From Candidatus Lambdaproteobacteria bacterium (GTDB lineage: Bacteria; SAR324; JACQKK01): DNA of 44,914 nt. The stretch covers positions 1 through 44,914 of the forward strand of contig JACQKK010000204.1 of the NCBI GenBank assembly GCA_016204605.1, read 5' to 3'. Positions 17,537 through 24,471 of this stretch are shown here, one piece after another; position 1 is the first letter of the stretch; the number at the start of each line of letters is the position of its first letter. A program made the position numbers and the translations under genes. Below the pieces are notes generated by a model. It was not told the origin of the DNA. It searched no databases and saw nothing but the letters and a program-made list of their open reading frames with translations.

Positions 17537-18208
17537 ATGGCCCGAGAACACATCGACCGCAAGACGCTGAAGGAAGACGCTTTCCGCGACGTGATGTTCG
17601 ACCTGGCGGACGTGGCCTACCGCCATCGCAAGACCATCGCGGCGCTGGTGGCCGGCCTGGTCGTGATCGCGCTGACGATCGGCGGCTACTTCCTCTACGT
17701 CCGCTATCGCGCGGAGAAGCTCGCCGAACGGTTCTACGCGGCCGAATCGGTGCTGACCGACGCCAAGGGCGACGGGACGGTCGACAACGTCGAGGCGCGC
17801 AAGGCGTTTCAGGCCATCGCCGACGATTTCCCCCGCGCGCGCCTGGGAGCGGTGGCGCAGTTGTTCGTGGCCCGGCTCGCCTGGGAGCTGCAGGACCCCA
17901 CCGCCGCCGAGGCGGCGCTCAAGTCGGCGCTGGCGCACAAAGGCGGGGATGCCGGGCTCCGGGCGATGGCCAACCTGGGGCTCGCCCACGTGATGGAGCA
18001 GCGGGGCAGCCTGGCCGAAGCGGAAACCTACTACAAGGCGCTGCCGGATCCGACGTTCCAGGACCTGAAGGCCGTGGGCCTCGGCCGGCTGGCACTGGCG
18101 CGCCACAACCCGGCGGAGGCGCGCAAGCTGTACGAGGAGGTGGCCAAGCGCTATCCCCCCAACGGCCTGACGGAGTGGGCCAAGACCGTGCTCTCCTATC
18201 TGCCTTGA
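17537..18208 (+). CDS. Membrane-anchored TPR protein (YfgM-like)
   Basis: 223 residues. The start at 17537 has GGAAAGG just upstream, and the product then opens with a charged helix, HRKTIAALVAGLVVIALTI as a single membrane anchor at about residues 32-55, and a TPR-like helical domain (ARKAFQAIADDFP, AELAL-type repeats, EAETYYKALPD, EARKLYEEVAKRYP). This is the layout of TPR_21/YfgM proteins, periplasm-facing helpers at the Sec translocon in enterobacteria. It lies upstream of the omega-like and exported-protein genes on the same strand. Function is inferred from architecture. The sequence is typical of the host base composition. Confidence 0.7.
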   Translation: MAREHIDRKTLKEDAFRDVMFDLADVAYRHRKTIAALVAGLVVIALTIGGYFLYVRYRAEKLAERFYAAESVLTDAKGDGTVDNVEARKAFQAIADDFPRARLGAVAQLFVARLAWELQDPTAAEAALKSALAHKGGDAGLRAMANLGLAHVMEQRGSLAEAETYYKALPDPTFQDLKAVGLGRLALARHNPAEARKLYEEVAKRYPPNGLTEWAKTVLSYLP

Positions 18209-18237
18209 GCGCGCGGCGGGCGTGGCCGCGTTCCCCG

Positions 18238-18266
18238 TTGTGGCCGCGGGCGACCTGAGGCATACT
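18238..18266 (+). promoter_or_regulatory. Candidate promoter for the omega-subunit gene
   Basis: TTGTGG at 18238-18243 and CATACT at 18261-18266 are separated by exactly 17 bases. Matches to consensus are 3 of 6 and 4 of 6. The element lies about 80 bases upstream of the proposed TTG start at 18348. Confidence 0.35.
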
Positions 18267-18347
18267 GAGCCGTGCGCTGAGGCGCTTTTCGGGAAGGCCC
18301 CGCGGGCCGGCGGCCACCCGATCCACGATCCCTGGCGGAGAACGGCG

Positions 18348-18599
18348 TTGAGCGAACCGGAACTGGTGGAAGAGTACCCGCGGGACTACGAGATGACGCA
18401 GTTCGAGAAGATCCTCGTCGCCGCCAAGCGCGCCAAGGACCTGCACGGCGGCAAGGCCCCGCTGCTTCCCTCGGAGCACCGCTTCACCTACGTGGCGCTG
18501 CAGGAGATCGGAACCGGCGCCATCGAGCTGGTGTACCGGGCGGAGACTCCCCAGGCCCAGCTCGAGGGCGAGGGCGACGAATCCGACGAAGAGGAGTGA
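18348..18599 (+). CDS. rpoZ: RNA polymerase omega subunit-like protein
   Basis: About 83 residues from the TTG at 18348, which has GGAG seven bases upstream. An ATG at 18393 is an alternative. The core EKILVAAKRAKDLHGG, followed by YVALQEIGTGAIEL, matches the RPB6/omega fold, in which a helix with AAKRA and a second helix with ALEEI are conserved. The C-terminus is highly acidic (GEGDESDEEE), as in many omega subunits. Omega helps assemble and stabilise the polymerase and in many bacteria binds ppGpp. The usual proteobacterial opening MARVTVEDCL is missing, so this is a divergent form. It is seven bases upstream of the next gene, suggesting co-transcription. Confidence 0.7.
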   Translation: MSEPELVEEYPRDYEMTQFEKILVAAKRAKDLHGGKAPLLPSEHRFTYVALQEIGTGAIELVYRAETPQAQLEGEGDESDEEE

Positions 18600-18606
18600 G
18601 CCGCCC

Positions 18607-19278
18607 TTGCGCCGCGAGGCCCCGGCCCGCCGCTCGACCCGCCCGTCCCCATGGGCGGGGACTCTCGCCCGGGCCCTGACGCTGGCGCTGCTGGCGGGGG
18701 GATGCCTCCCGGCCGCGGCCGACTATCGGCTGGGAGTGGCGACCACGGAGATCGTCGGTACCTTCGACGTCAGTGGCCTCGACCCCGGGCTGGGGTCGCC
18801 GATCATCGTCGTGCTCAAGTACCACTACAAGTTCGAGACGCCGGAGACCGGGGAACGGGTCACCCACCCGAGCGCCCACCTCGCGCGCCTGCTGGCCGAC
18901 GGGGGCTTCGCGATCTCCATGCCGGCCGACGTGGTGTCGGTCGCCGTGCTGTTCATCGCGCCCGACCGCCTGACCGACGAGTTCCGCTTCCGCCGGCAGA
19001 TCGGGATCGGCCACGTGGGCTACCGCGCCCGCGGCAAGCCCATGCCCGACTGGCGCGACCACTTTTACACGTACCTTCAGCCGCTGCTCCAGGAGCTGGT
19101 GGTCGAGCCGCGCTACCAGCTATCCCCGGCGGAAATCGGCACGCTCAGCACGTGGCTGGAGGCCCAGCGCGAACGGCTGGAGCGCAAGCGAGCGACCAGC
19201 CCGCGGGGTCACACCGGCGGAGGGGAGCCGCTGGTCCCGCCCGCCGCCGCGCCACCTCCCGCGGTCCCGCCGCGCTGA
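18607..19278 (+). CDS. Exported protein of unknown function
   Basis: About 223 residues from a TTG at 18607, with GAGGAG from the end of the previous gene as ribosome site. Residues about 20-40 form a signal peptide (ARALTLALLAGGCLPAAADY). The LAGGC could serve as a lipobox, or AAAD as a signal peptidase I site. The mature part contains SPIIVVLKYHYKFETPE and GHVGYRARGKPMPDWRDHFY with no family I recognise. The C-terminus is proline/alanine-rich (after residue 200). The gap to the omega-like gene is only seven bases. Function unknown; a periplasmic or outer-membrane location is likely. Confidence 0.6.
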   Translation: MRREAPARRSTRPSPWAGTLARALTLALLAGGCLPAAADYRLGVATTEIVGTFDVSGLDPGLGSPIIVVLKYHYKFETPETGERVTHPSAHLARLLADGGFAISMPADVVSVAVLFIAPDRLTDEFRFRRQIGIGHVGYRARGKPMPDWRDHFYTYLQPLLQELVVEPRYQLSPAEIGTLSTWLEAQRERLERKRATSPRGHTGGGEPLVPPAAAPPPAVPPR

Positions 19279-19389
19279 GCTGCGGCCCGTATCGTTCGGG
19301 TCGGTCGGTCACAAGATGGCCCGGGGGTGTCCGTCAAAGGTCGAAAGCGTCGCGCAGTGCCTTGGTGGGCGATAAGCGAACGGCAACAG

Positions 19390-19451
19390 CAGATTCCTCA
19401 TTTCATTCGCTATGACGGCGAGTTGTCATTCCGAGCGCAGCGAGGAATCTG
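19390..19451. repeat. Inverted repeat, REP-like
   Basis: Arms CAGATTCCTC (19390-19399) and GAGGAATCTG (19442-19451) are perfect complements. A nested smaller pair ATGAC/GTCAT lies at 19412-19416 and 19424-19428. The core TCATTCCGAGCGCAGCGAGG is of a type I recognise as recurring between genes in many bacterial assemblies. A short T run follows. It lies between converging genes and might act as a terminator or be a mobile REP-type element. Confidence 0.5.
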
Positions 19452-19514
19452 TTTTTCGATGTCCGCAGGTGCTGCACCACTGGACATCCTACCCGAACCA
19501 TAGACCCTGACGAA

Positions 19515-19979
19515 TCACCGGCCGGCCTCGTCGGGAGGCGCGGGCGAGGCGAACCGCCGTGCCGTGCGCAGCGACCAGACGTGGTAGACGAAGATCAACA
19601 TGGCCCCAAGCTGCGCCACGCCGGTCAGCACGGTCAGGGCGCCGTAGAGATCGCCTGCCCCGCGCCGGAACGCCGCCTCGACGAGGAAACGCGCCAGCAG
19701 CCCGCCATTGAGCAGGCCGTAGGTGAGCCACGCCAGGGGCTCCTTGAACTGGAGCCGTTCCCCGATGGGGACGGTGAGGGGAAACATCCACAGCCCCACG
19801 CCCATGATCATCTGGATCACGCCGCCCACCAGCGCCAGGTGAGTGTGCACGACGATCACGTAGGGGGAGACGCCGAAGACGGGTCGCCACAGCTCCACCT
19901 GCCGCCACACGCCCAGCGCCGAGGCGGCGATCAGGTAGAACAAGGCGGTGCGCACGTACCACTGGATCGTCCTCGGCAT
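19515..19979 (-). CDS. Small COX1-like (heme-copper oxidase subunit I-related) membrane protein
   Basis: 154 residues from the ATG at 19979, which has GGAGG four bases upstream. Four hydrophobic segments are visible. The segment VVHTHLALVGGVIQM contains an HxH pair in the context seen in subunit I of heme-copper oxidases (cbb3 and related), and MGVGLWMFP follows. Full subunit I has at least 12 segments, so this is a short stand-alone relative. Such proteins are often found near cytochrome or NO-related genes, but none is present here. It might bind heme or be a quinol-interacting remnant; neither can be shown. It is transcribed away from the small TPR gene. Confidence 0.55.
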   Translation of the reverse strand: MPRTIQWYVRTALFYLIAASALGVWRQVELWRPVFGVSPYVIVVHTHLALVGGVIQMIMGVGLWMFPLTVPIGERLQFKEPLAWLTYGLLNGGLLARFLVEAAFRRGAGDLYGALTVLTGVAQLGAMLIFVYHVWSLRTARRFASPAPPDEAGR

Positions 19980-20162
19980 GGGGCCTCCGGCTGCGATGGG
20001 AAGCGCGGCGGGGCGGCCGAGAGCCCCGGGGTGCCCTGCGGGATGCACCGTCGCCGGCTATCGCCATTGGGCCACGGCACACCGGGTCGTGTCAAAGGCG
20101 AAGGGGGCAACCCGGCAGGTCGACTCGGGCGGGCGTGCGGGGACGGTCCCGCCCGCGCCGCG

Positions 20163-20192
20163 TTGCCTTGCCCGGCGGCCAGGGCCTATACT
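20163..20192 (+). promoter_or_regulatory. Candidate sigma-70 promoter for the small TPR-lpxB group
   Basis: TTGCCT at 20163-20168 and TATACT at 20187-20192 (5 of 6 to the -10 consensus) are separated by 18 bases. The -10 lies inside a small inverted repeat, GGCCTATACTGGCC. The ATG at 20275 is about 80 bases downstream. Confidence 0.5.
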
Positions 20193-20274
20193 GGCCTTGA
20201 TTCCGATCAGGCAAGCTCGCCGGTGCGCGCAGTCAGGCCGGCACGGGCGTGCGCCATCGCCGGAGGAGGTGACC

Positions 20275-20586
20275 ATGGAAGCCCCGGTTCGGGAGATGGA
20301 GGCGCTGGCCGCGCTGCTGGGCGCGGGCGAGGCCGCCCTGGCCGGGCAGCGCTGGCCCGAGGCGGAGGCGGCGTTCCGCGAGGCGCTGGCGCTGGACCCC
20401 AAGCACCCGCGTGTGCACGAGCTGCTAGCCAAGGCCCTCGAAGGCCAGGGCAGAGCTGCCGAAGCCGAGCCGCACCGCGCCCGCGCTCGTGCGCTGCGCA
20501 GGGCGGCGTGGCAGCGCCAGGTCGAGGCCGAGGCGCGCAAGCAGCACGAGCTGCTCGGCGAGGCCACGCGCCATGAGATTCCCTGA
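20275..20586 (+). CDS. Small TPR-motif protein
   Basis: 103 residues, with a strong ribosome site GGAGGAGGT five bases before the ATG at 20275. One full TPR pair is visible (GEAALAGQRWPEAEAAFREAL, then HPRVHELLAKALEGQG), followed by a charged helix rich in Arg, Glu and His (about residues 65-100). There is no signal peptide or membrane segment, so it is probably cytosolic and binds a partner protein. It lies 15 bases upstream of lpxB on the same strand behind a good promoter and is likely co-transcribed with it. I do not know a defined function. Confidence 0.65.
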   Translation: MEAPVREMEALAALLGAGEAALAGQRWPEAEAAFREALALDPKHPRVHELLAKALEGQGRAAEAEPHRARARALRRAAWQRQVEAEARKQHELLGEATRHEIP

Positions 20587-20601
20587 GCGGCGGAACGCCC
20601 G

Positions 20602-21855
20602 ATGAAGCTGATGGTGACGGCGGGCGAGCTCTCCGGCGACAGCCACGGCGGCGCGCTGCTCGCGGCCCTGCGCCTGCGCCTGCCCGCGCTCGAGGCGATC
20701 GGCATCGGCGGGCCGCGCATGCTGGCCGAGGGGCTGCGGCCGCTCTTTCCGCTCGAGGCGTTGCAGGTGCACGGCCTGGTCGAAGTGGTGCGCCACCTGC
20801 CGCGGCTGTACCGGCTGCTGTGGTCGCTGGAGCAGGCCCTGCGCCGCGAGCGCCCGGCGGCGCTGCTCACCATCGACTACCCCGGCTTCAACCTGAAGCT
20901 GGCGGGGGTCGCGCGGCGGCTGGGAATCCCGGTGGTGCACTACTCGGCGCCCCAGGTCTGGGCGTGGCGACGGGGGCGCATCCGGGCGATCGCCCGCAGC
21001 GTCGACACGCTGATCACGCTGTTTCCGTTCGAGCAGGCGCTGTTCCGCGCGGCGGGCGTGGATGCCCGCTTCCTCGGCCACCCGCTGGTGGGGCAGGCGG
21101 CCACGGATGAAGAAGCGGCGGCGCTTCGCGCACGGATTGGCGCTCAGCTCGACGCTCAGCTCGGCGGCGACGCCGGCCTGCCCATCGTGGCGGTGATGCC
21201 CGGCAGCCGCCCCAGCGAGATCGCGCGCAACCTGCCGCCGCTGCTGGCGGCCCTGGCGCGGATCGAGCGGGCGGGCTATCGGGCGTGTTACGTGCTGCCG
21301 CTCGCGCCGAACCTCGACCGCGGCCCCGTCGCGGCGCGGGTCGCCGCGGGCGCGGTGGCGGTGCTGGTGGAACCGGGGGCATTCTTGCCGCTGCTGCGGC
21401 TGGCGAGCCTAGCGCTGGTGGCCTCGGGCACGGCGACGCTCCAGGTGGCCATGGCGGGCATCCCGTTCGTGACGGTCTACCGGGTCGCCGGGCTCAGCTT
21501 CTGGCTCGCGCGCCGGTTCGCCTACGTCCGCCATATCTCGATCGTGAACATCCTGGCGGGGCGGGAAGTGGTGCCCGAGCTGCTCCAGCACGATTTCACC
21601 CCGGAGCGCGTCTGCCGCACCTTCCTGGCGCTGGCGCGGGAGCCGGCGCGGCAGGCCGCCATGCGGGCCGACCTGCTCGCCGTGACCGCCACGCTCGGCG
21701 CGCCCGGCGCCTACGAGCGGGCGGCCGACCTCATCGCGGGGAAGCTCTCGGCCGCGCGCGAGCCGGGCAGGCAGGCGGCTCCGGCTCCCGCGCCCGCCGC
21801 TCCGCCGCCCGGCCGCGGGCCCGACGCCGCCGCAGCACGAGGGCGCACGCCATGA
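20602..21855 (+). CDS. lpxB: Lipid-A-disaccharide synthase
   Basis: 417 residues, slightly longer than usual because of an alanine/proline-rich C-terminal tail after residue 380. The enzyme joins UDP-2,3-diacylglucosamine and lipid X to make the lipid A disaccharide at the inner face of the membrane. Diagnostic motifs: AGELSGDSHG at the N-terminus, GIGGPRM, GLVEVVRHLP, LLTIDYPGFNLKLA, HYSAPQVWAWRRGR, FLGHPLV, VMPGSRPSEIARN, ASGTATLQVAM and PFVTVYR. The rest of the lipid A pathway is not in this window. It overlaps the next gene by four bases (ATGA), so translation is probably coupled. It shows that the organism makes LPS. Confidence 0.95.
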   Translation: MKLMVTAGELSGDSHGGALLAALRLRLPALEAIGIGGPRMLAEGLRPLFPLEALQVHGLVEVVRHLPRLYRLLWSLEQALRRERPAALLTIDYPGFNLKLAGVARRLGIPVVHYSAPQVWAWRRGRIRAIARSVDTLITLFPFEQALFRAAGVDARFLGHPLVGQAATDEEAAALRARIGAQLDAQLGGDAGLPIVAVMPGSRPSEIARNLPPLLAALARIERAGYRACYVLPLAPNLDRGPVAARVAAGAVAVLVEPGAFLPLLRLASLALVASGTATLQVAMAGIPFVTVYRVAGLSFWLARRFAYVRHISIVNILAGREVVPELLQHDFTPERVCRTFLALAREPARQAAMRADLLAVTATLGAPGAYERAADLIAGKLSAAREPGRQAAPAPAPAAPPPGRGPDAAAARGRTP

Positions 21856-22628
21856 AGGTGACGATCATCGGACAAGGACAGCCGGTGCTCTATCTCCACG
21901 GCTGGGGGTTCGACAGCCAGGTCTGGAACCGCCAGGTGGATTTCTTCCGCTCCCGCTACGCCAACTGGCTGGTCGATTACAACCTCGCGCCCGCCCCCGC
22001 CGACCTGACCCGCGAGAACTTCTTCGATCGGCTCTGCGCCCCCCTGCTCAAGCGCTGCGCGGACGCCGGCAAGCCGCCGGCGGCGGTGCTCGCCAACGGC
22101 CTCGGGGCGTTCCTCGCCTACGAGCTGATCGAGCGCGGCCTCGCGCCGGAGCGGCTGGTGCTCTGCGGGGGGCTGCTGCGCTTCACCAACGACGAGCACT
22201 ACGGCTCGGGCGTGGCCAGCCAGCGGGTGGCCGCCATGCGCCAGGCGCTCGCGGCGAACCCGCGCCGCATGTTGAGCGCCTATTACCACTTCGTCTTCTC
22301 CGGGCGGGGCGAGGAGCCCCCGCGCGACCTGATGGAGTGCATGCCCCTGAACGCGGTCGAGTTCCTCCGGCTCGCCTTCGACGTGCTGATCAGCTACGAC
22401 TTCCAGGAGCTGGTGCCCACGCTGCGCTTGAGGACGCTGGTGGTGCACGGGGAGGACGACAAGGCCTCGCCCATCTGGCAGGGGCAGCTGCTGGGCAAGC
22501 TGCTGCCCGACGCCGCGCTGCACCGCTGCAAGGGCGCCGGCCATCTGCCGTTCGTGACCCATTACGCGGCCGTGAACCGGCTCATCGCCCAGTTCATCGA
22601 GGGCGGCGCCCTCGATGCCCTGCCCTAG
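21852..22628 (+). CDS. Alpha/beta-hydrolase-fold protein lacking the nucleophile serine
   Basis: 258 residues, starting in an ATGA overlap with lpxB. The fold is clear: VLYLHGWGFDSQVW gives the oxyanion HGWG motif, LVVHGEDDKASP holds the acidic residue, and GAGHLPFV holds the histidine (His231). The overall look is BioH-like. The nucleophile elbow, normally G-x-S-x-G, reads A-N-G-L-G at residues 81-85, with glycine at the serine position. The codon is GGC, so this is not a single-base reading error from a common serine codon AGC unless one base is wrong. It is probably non-catalytic or uses other chemistry. Coupling to lpxB suggests a link to envelope lipids, which is inference. Confidence 0.75.
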   Translation: MKVTIIGQGQPVLYLHGWGFDSQVWNRQVDFFRSRYANWLVDYNLAPAPADLTRENFFDRLCAPLLKRCADAGKPPAAVLANGLGAFLAYELIERGLAPERLVLCGGLLRFTNDEHYGSGVASQRVAAMRQALAANPRRMLSAYYHFVFSGRGEEPPRDLMECMPLNAVEFLRLAFDVLISYDFQELVPTLRLRTLVVHGEDDKASPIWQGQLLGKLLPDAALHRCKGAGHLPFVTHYAAVNRLIAQFIEGGALDALP

Positions 22629-22629
22629 C

Positions 22630-22663
22630 GCAGGGCCGGCCCGGGCACGGCACCTTGCCCTGC
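22630..22663 (+). terminator. Stem-loop just after the hydrolase-fold gene
   Basis: Arms GCAGGGC (22630-22636) and GCCCTGC (22657-22663) flank a 20-base GC-rich loop. It begins one base after the stop codon at 22628. There is no U-tract, so intrinsic termination is uncertain. Confidence 0.3.
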
Positions 22664-22767
22664 AGGCACCCCGCTCCGCCGCGTGGCGAGGGGCCGGGGG
22701 CGACGTCACGCAGCGCCGCGGCATGCAGCGCGGCGCCGGCGGCCGGAGACCATCGCAAGGAGACCCG

Positions 22768-23976
22768 ATGAACATCAACGACACGCTGGAGCTGGCGGCC
22801 TTTCGCGCTGAGGTGCGGCGCTGGATCGCGGCCGAGGTGCCGCCCGCGCTCAAGGGCTTGCGCCAGGGCATCGTCCAGGGACCCGAGCTGGACGCGGCCA
22901 CGCTGGCGCCGCTGGACGCGGCGCTGGTGCGCAAGGGGTGGTTTGCCGCTTCCGCGTCCAGGGAGTGGGGCGGCGGCGGGCTCGGTCTCGTCGAGCGGGT
23001 GGTGTTCGAGGAGGAGTGGAGCCTGGCCGGCCTGCCGCCGCGTTACGGCATCGGCACCGACCTGCTGGGTCCGATCCTGGAGCGCTACGGCACCGAGGCC
23101 CAGCAGCGGCGGTTCCTGGCGCCCACCGTGCGCGGCGAAATCGTCTGGGCCCAGGGCTACTCCGAGCCGGGCTCCGGATCGGACCTGGCCAGCCTCAAGC
23201 TGCGTGCGGATGCGGTCGAAGGCGGCCTCCTGCTCAACGGCCAGAAGATCTGGACCTCCGGGGCGCACAAGGCCCACTGGATCTTCCTGCTGGTGCGCAC
23301 CGACCCGAACCCCCGGCGCAAGCAGGAGGGCATCAGCTTCGTGCTGGTCGATCTGCACGCCCCCGGCGTGCTCGTCAAGCCGATCCTGACCCTCGACGGC
23401 TTCCACCACTTCAATGAGACGTTCTTCGAGAACGTGCGCGTACCCGCCGACCAGATCGTGGGCGAGGTGCACCAGGGCTGGCAGGTGGCCAAGGCGCTGA
23501 TGGGTCATGAGCGCTTCACCCACCCCACGGCCAACCCCGCCGTCGTCGAGCGCATGATCGAGAACCTGAAGCAGGCCGCGCGCGAGCAGCCGCAGGGAGG
23601 CGGCGCGGTCTGGGACGACCCCGCCCTGCGCCGCCAGGTGGCCGCGCTGGAGATGGATGGCGACTGCATGCGCTACACCCGCTACCGCTCCCTGACCCGG
23701 ATCGGCAAGGGCGAGGCGCCGGGGCCGGAGACGATGATCTTCAAGCTGTTCGGCGCCGAGCTGGACCAGCGCATCGTCGAGCTGCACCAGCAGGTCGAGG
23801 GCTGCCAGGGGCTCGCCTGGGGGGCGGAGCCCTTCGGCGCGATCGCCGGCGAGACCGCGGTGCATGCGGCGCACATCCGTGCCGCCACCATCCGCGGCGG
23901 CACCTCCGAGGTGCAGCGCAACGTCGTCGCCAAGCGCGTGCTGGGCCTGCCGGAGGTCGGCGTGGGGAGCGACTGA
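22768..23976 (+). CDS. Acyl-CoA dehydrogenase family protein (copy 1)
   Basis: 402 residues, with AAGGAGA upstream of the ATG at 22768. The family is an FAD enzyme that forms the alpha-beta double bond of acyl-CoA and hands electrons to ETF. Seen: an all-helical N-terminal part, the middle-domain motif QGYSEPGSGSDLASL followed by NGQKIWTSGAHKAHW, and the C-terminal IRGGTSEVQRNVVAKRV. At the site matching Glu376 of medium-chain enzymes the residue is glycine (RGGT), as in isovaleryl- and long-chain enzymes that use a glutamate from another helix. It is the first of three paralogues in a row. Substrate is unknown. The 3' flank carries a hairpin repeat also found after copy 2. Confidence 0.9.
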   Translation: MNINDTLELAAFRAEVRRWIAAEVPPALKGLRQGIVQGPELDAATLAPLDAALVRKGWFAASASREWGGGGLGLVERVVFEEEWSLAGLPPRYGIGTDLLGPILERYGTEAQQRRFLAPTVRGEIVWAQGYSEPGSGSDLASLKLRADAVEGGLLLNGQKIWTSGAHKAHWIFLLVRTDPNPRRKQEGISFVLVDLHAPGVLVKPILTLDGFHHFNETFFENVRVPADQIVGEVHQGWQVAKALMGHERFTHPTANPAVVERMIENLKQAAREQPQGGGAVWDDPALRRQVAALEMDGDCMRYTRYRSLTRIGKGEAPGPETMIFKLFGAELDQRIVELHQQVEGCQGLAWGAEPFGAIAGETAVHAAHIRAATIRGGTSEVQRNVVAKRVLGLPEVGVGSD

Positions 23977-24024
23977 GTTCGCCGGAGTTGTGCAGGTCAT
24001 CGCCGGCGGCCTCACCCTCCCCGG

Positions 24025-24052
24025 CCCTCCCTCTCCCGGTGGAGAGGGAGGG
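24025..24052. repeat. GC-rich hairpin repeat
   Basis: Perfect 12-bp stem CCCTCCCTCTCC / GGAGAGGGAGGG with CGGT loop. It is the core of a 62-base block (23991-24052) that recurs with three differences at 25707-25768. Both blocks start 14 bases after an acyl-CoA dehydrogenase stop codon. Confidence 0.85.
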
Positions 24053-24083
24053 AGGCCCGTCTCCGCTCCCAGGGTGGGCGAGC

Positions 24084-24126
24084 GCCCTTCCCCCCTCCCC
24101 ACCTGGTGGAGAGGGGCAGGGGTGGG
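24084..24126. repeat. GC-rich hairpin repeat, degenerate copy
   Basis: CCCTTCCCCCCTCCCC is followed by ACCTGGT and then GGAGAGGGGCAGGGGTGGGG. It has the same layout as the neighbouring perfect copies but with imperfect arms. Confidence 0.6.
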
Positions 24127-24155
24127 GACGCGGGGGGAAACCTCACCCTCCCCGG

Positions 24156-24183
24156 CCCTCCCGCTCCCGGTGGAGAGGGAGGG
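24156..24183. repeat. GC-rich hairpin repeat
   Basis: Arms CCCTCCCGCTCC and GGAGAGGGAGGG with a CGGT loop; one mismatch in 12. Preceded by the same CCTCACCCTCCCCGG lead as the copy at 24025. Confidence 0.8.
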
Positions 24184-24262
24184 ACGCCCCAAGCCGCCAC
24201 CGGCGAAGGTGCAGGACGCCCCCGCTCCCCCAGGAAGCCCATCGCGAGCGCAGCGAGAGGCA

Positions 24263-24296
24263 GGGGCAGCCGCGTCAGCGGCGGAGGTGAGGCCGC
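24263..24296. repeat. 34-base intergenic repeat
   Basis: Begins GGGGCAGCCGCG and ends GAGGCCGC. It matches 25825-25858 with three differences. Both lie between the hairpin repeats and the next acyl-CoA dehydrogenase gene. Confidence 0.75.
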
Positions 24297-24471
24297 GGCA
24301 CTTGCCCGCTCACCTCAGCCAGGCTGACCCGCCACCCGGCGCCGGCACGGATTGATCTGCGCCCGCCGAGGTGCATATAGTGGGCGCACGCGCCGGGGCG
24401 GTCGAAACCTCCGCCGGTCCGGCTCCACCCGCTGCCGGCCATTGTTCCGCCATCGCAGGGAGAGGCCATCC

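Larger units (their letters stand above)
23977..24471. other. Repeat-rich intergenic region between acyl-CoA dehydrogenases 1 and 2
   Basis: About 495 bases without a gene. It contains several copies of a GC-rich, hairpin-forming repeat (24025-24052, 24084-24126, 24156-24183) and a 34-base block at 24263-24296 that recurs at 25825-25858. The promoter or leader of copy 2 must lie at the 3' end; no clear motif was recognised. Confidence 0.7.
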
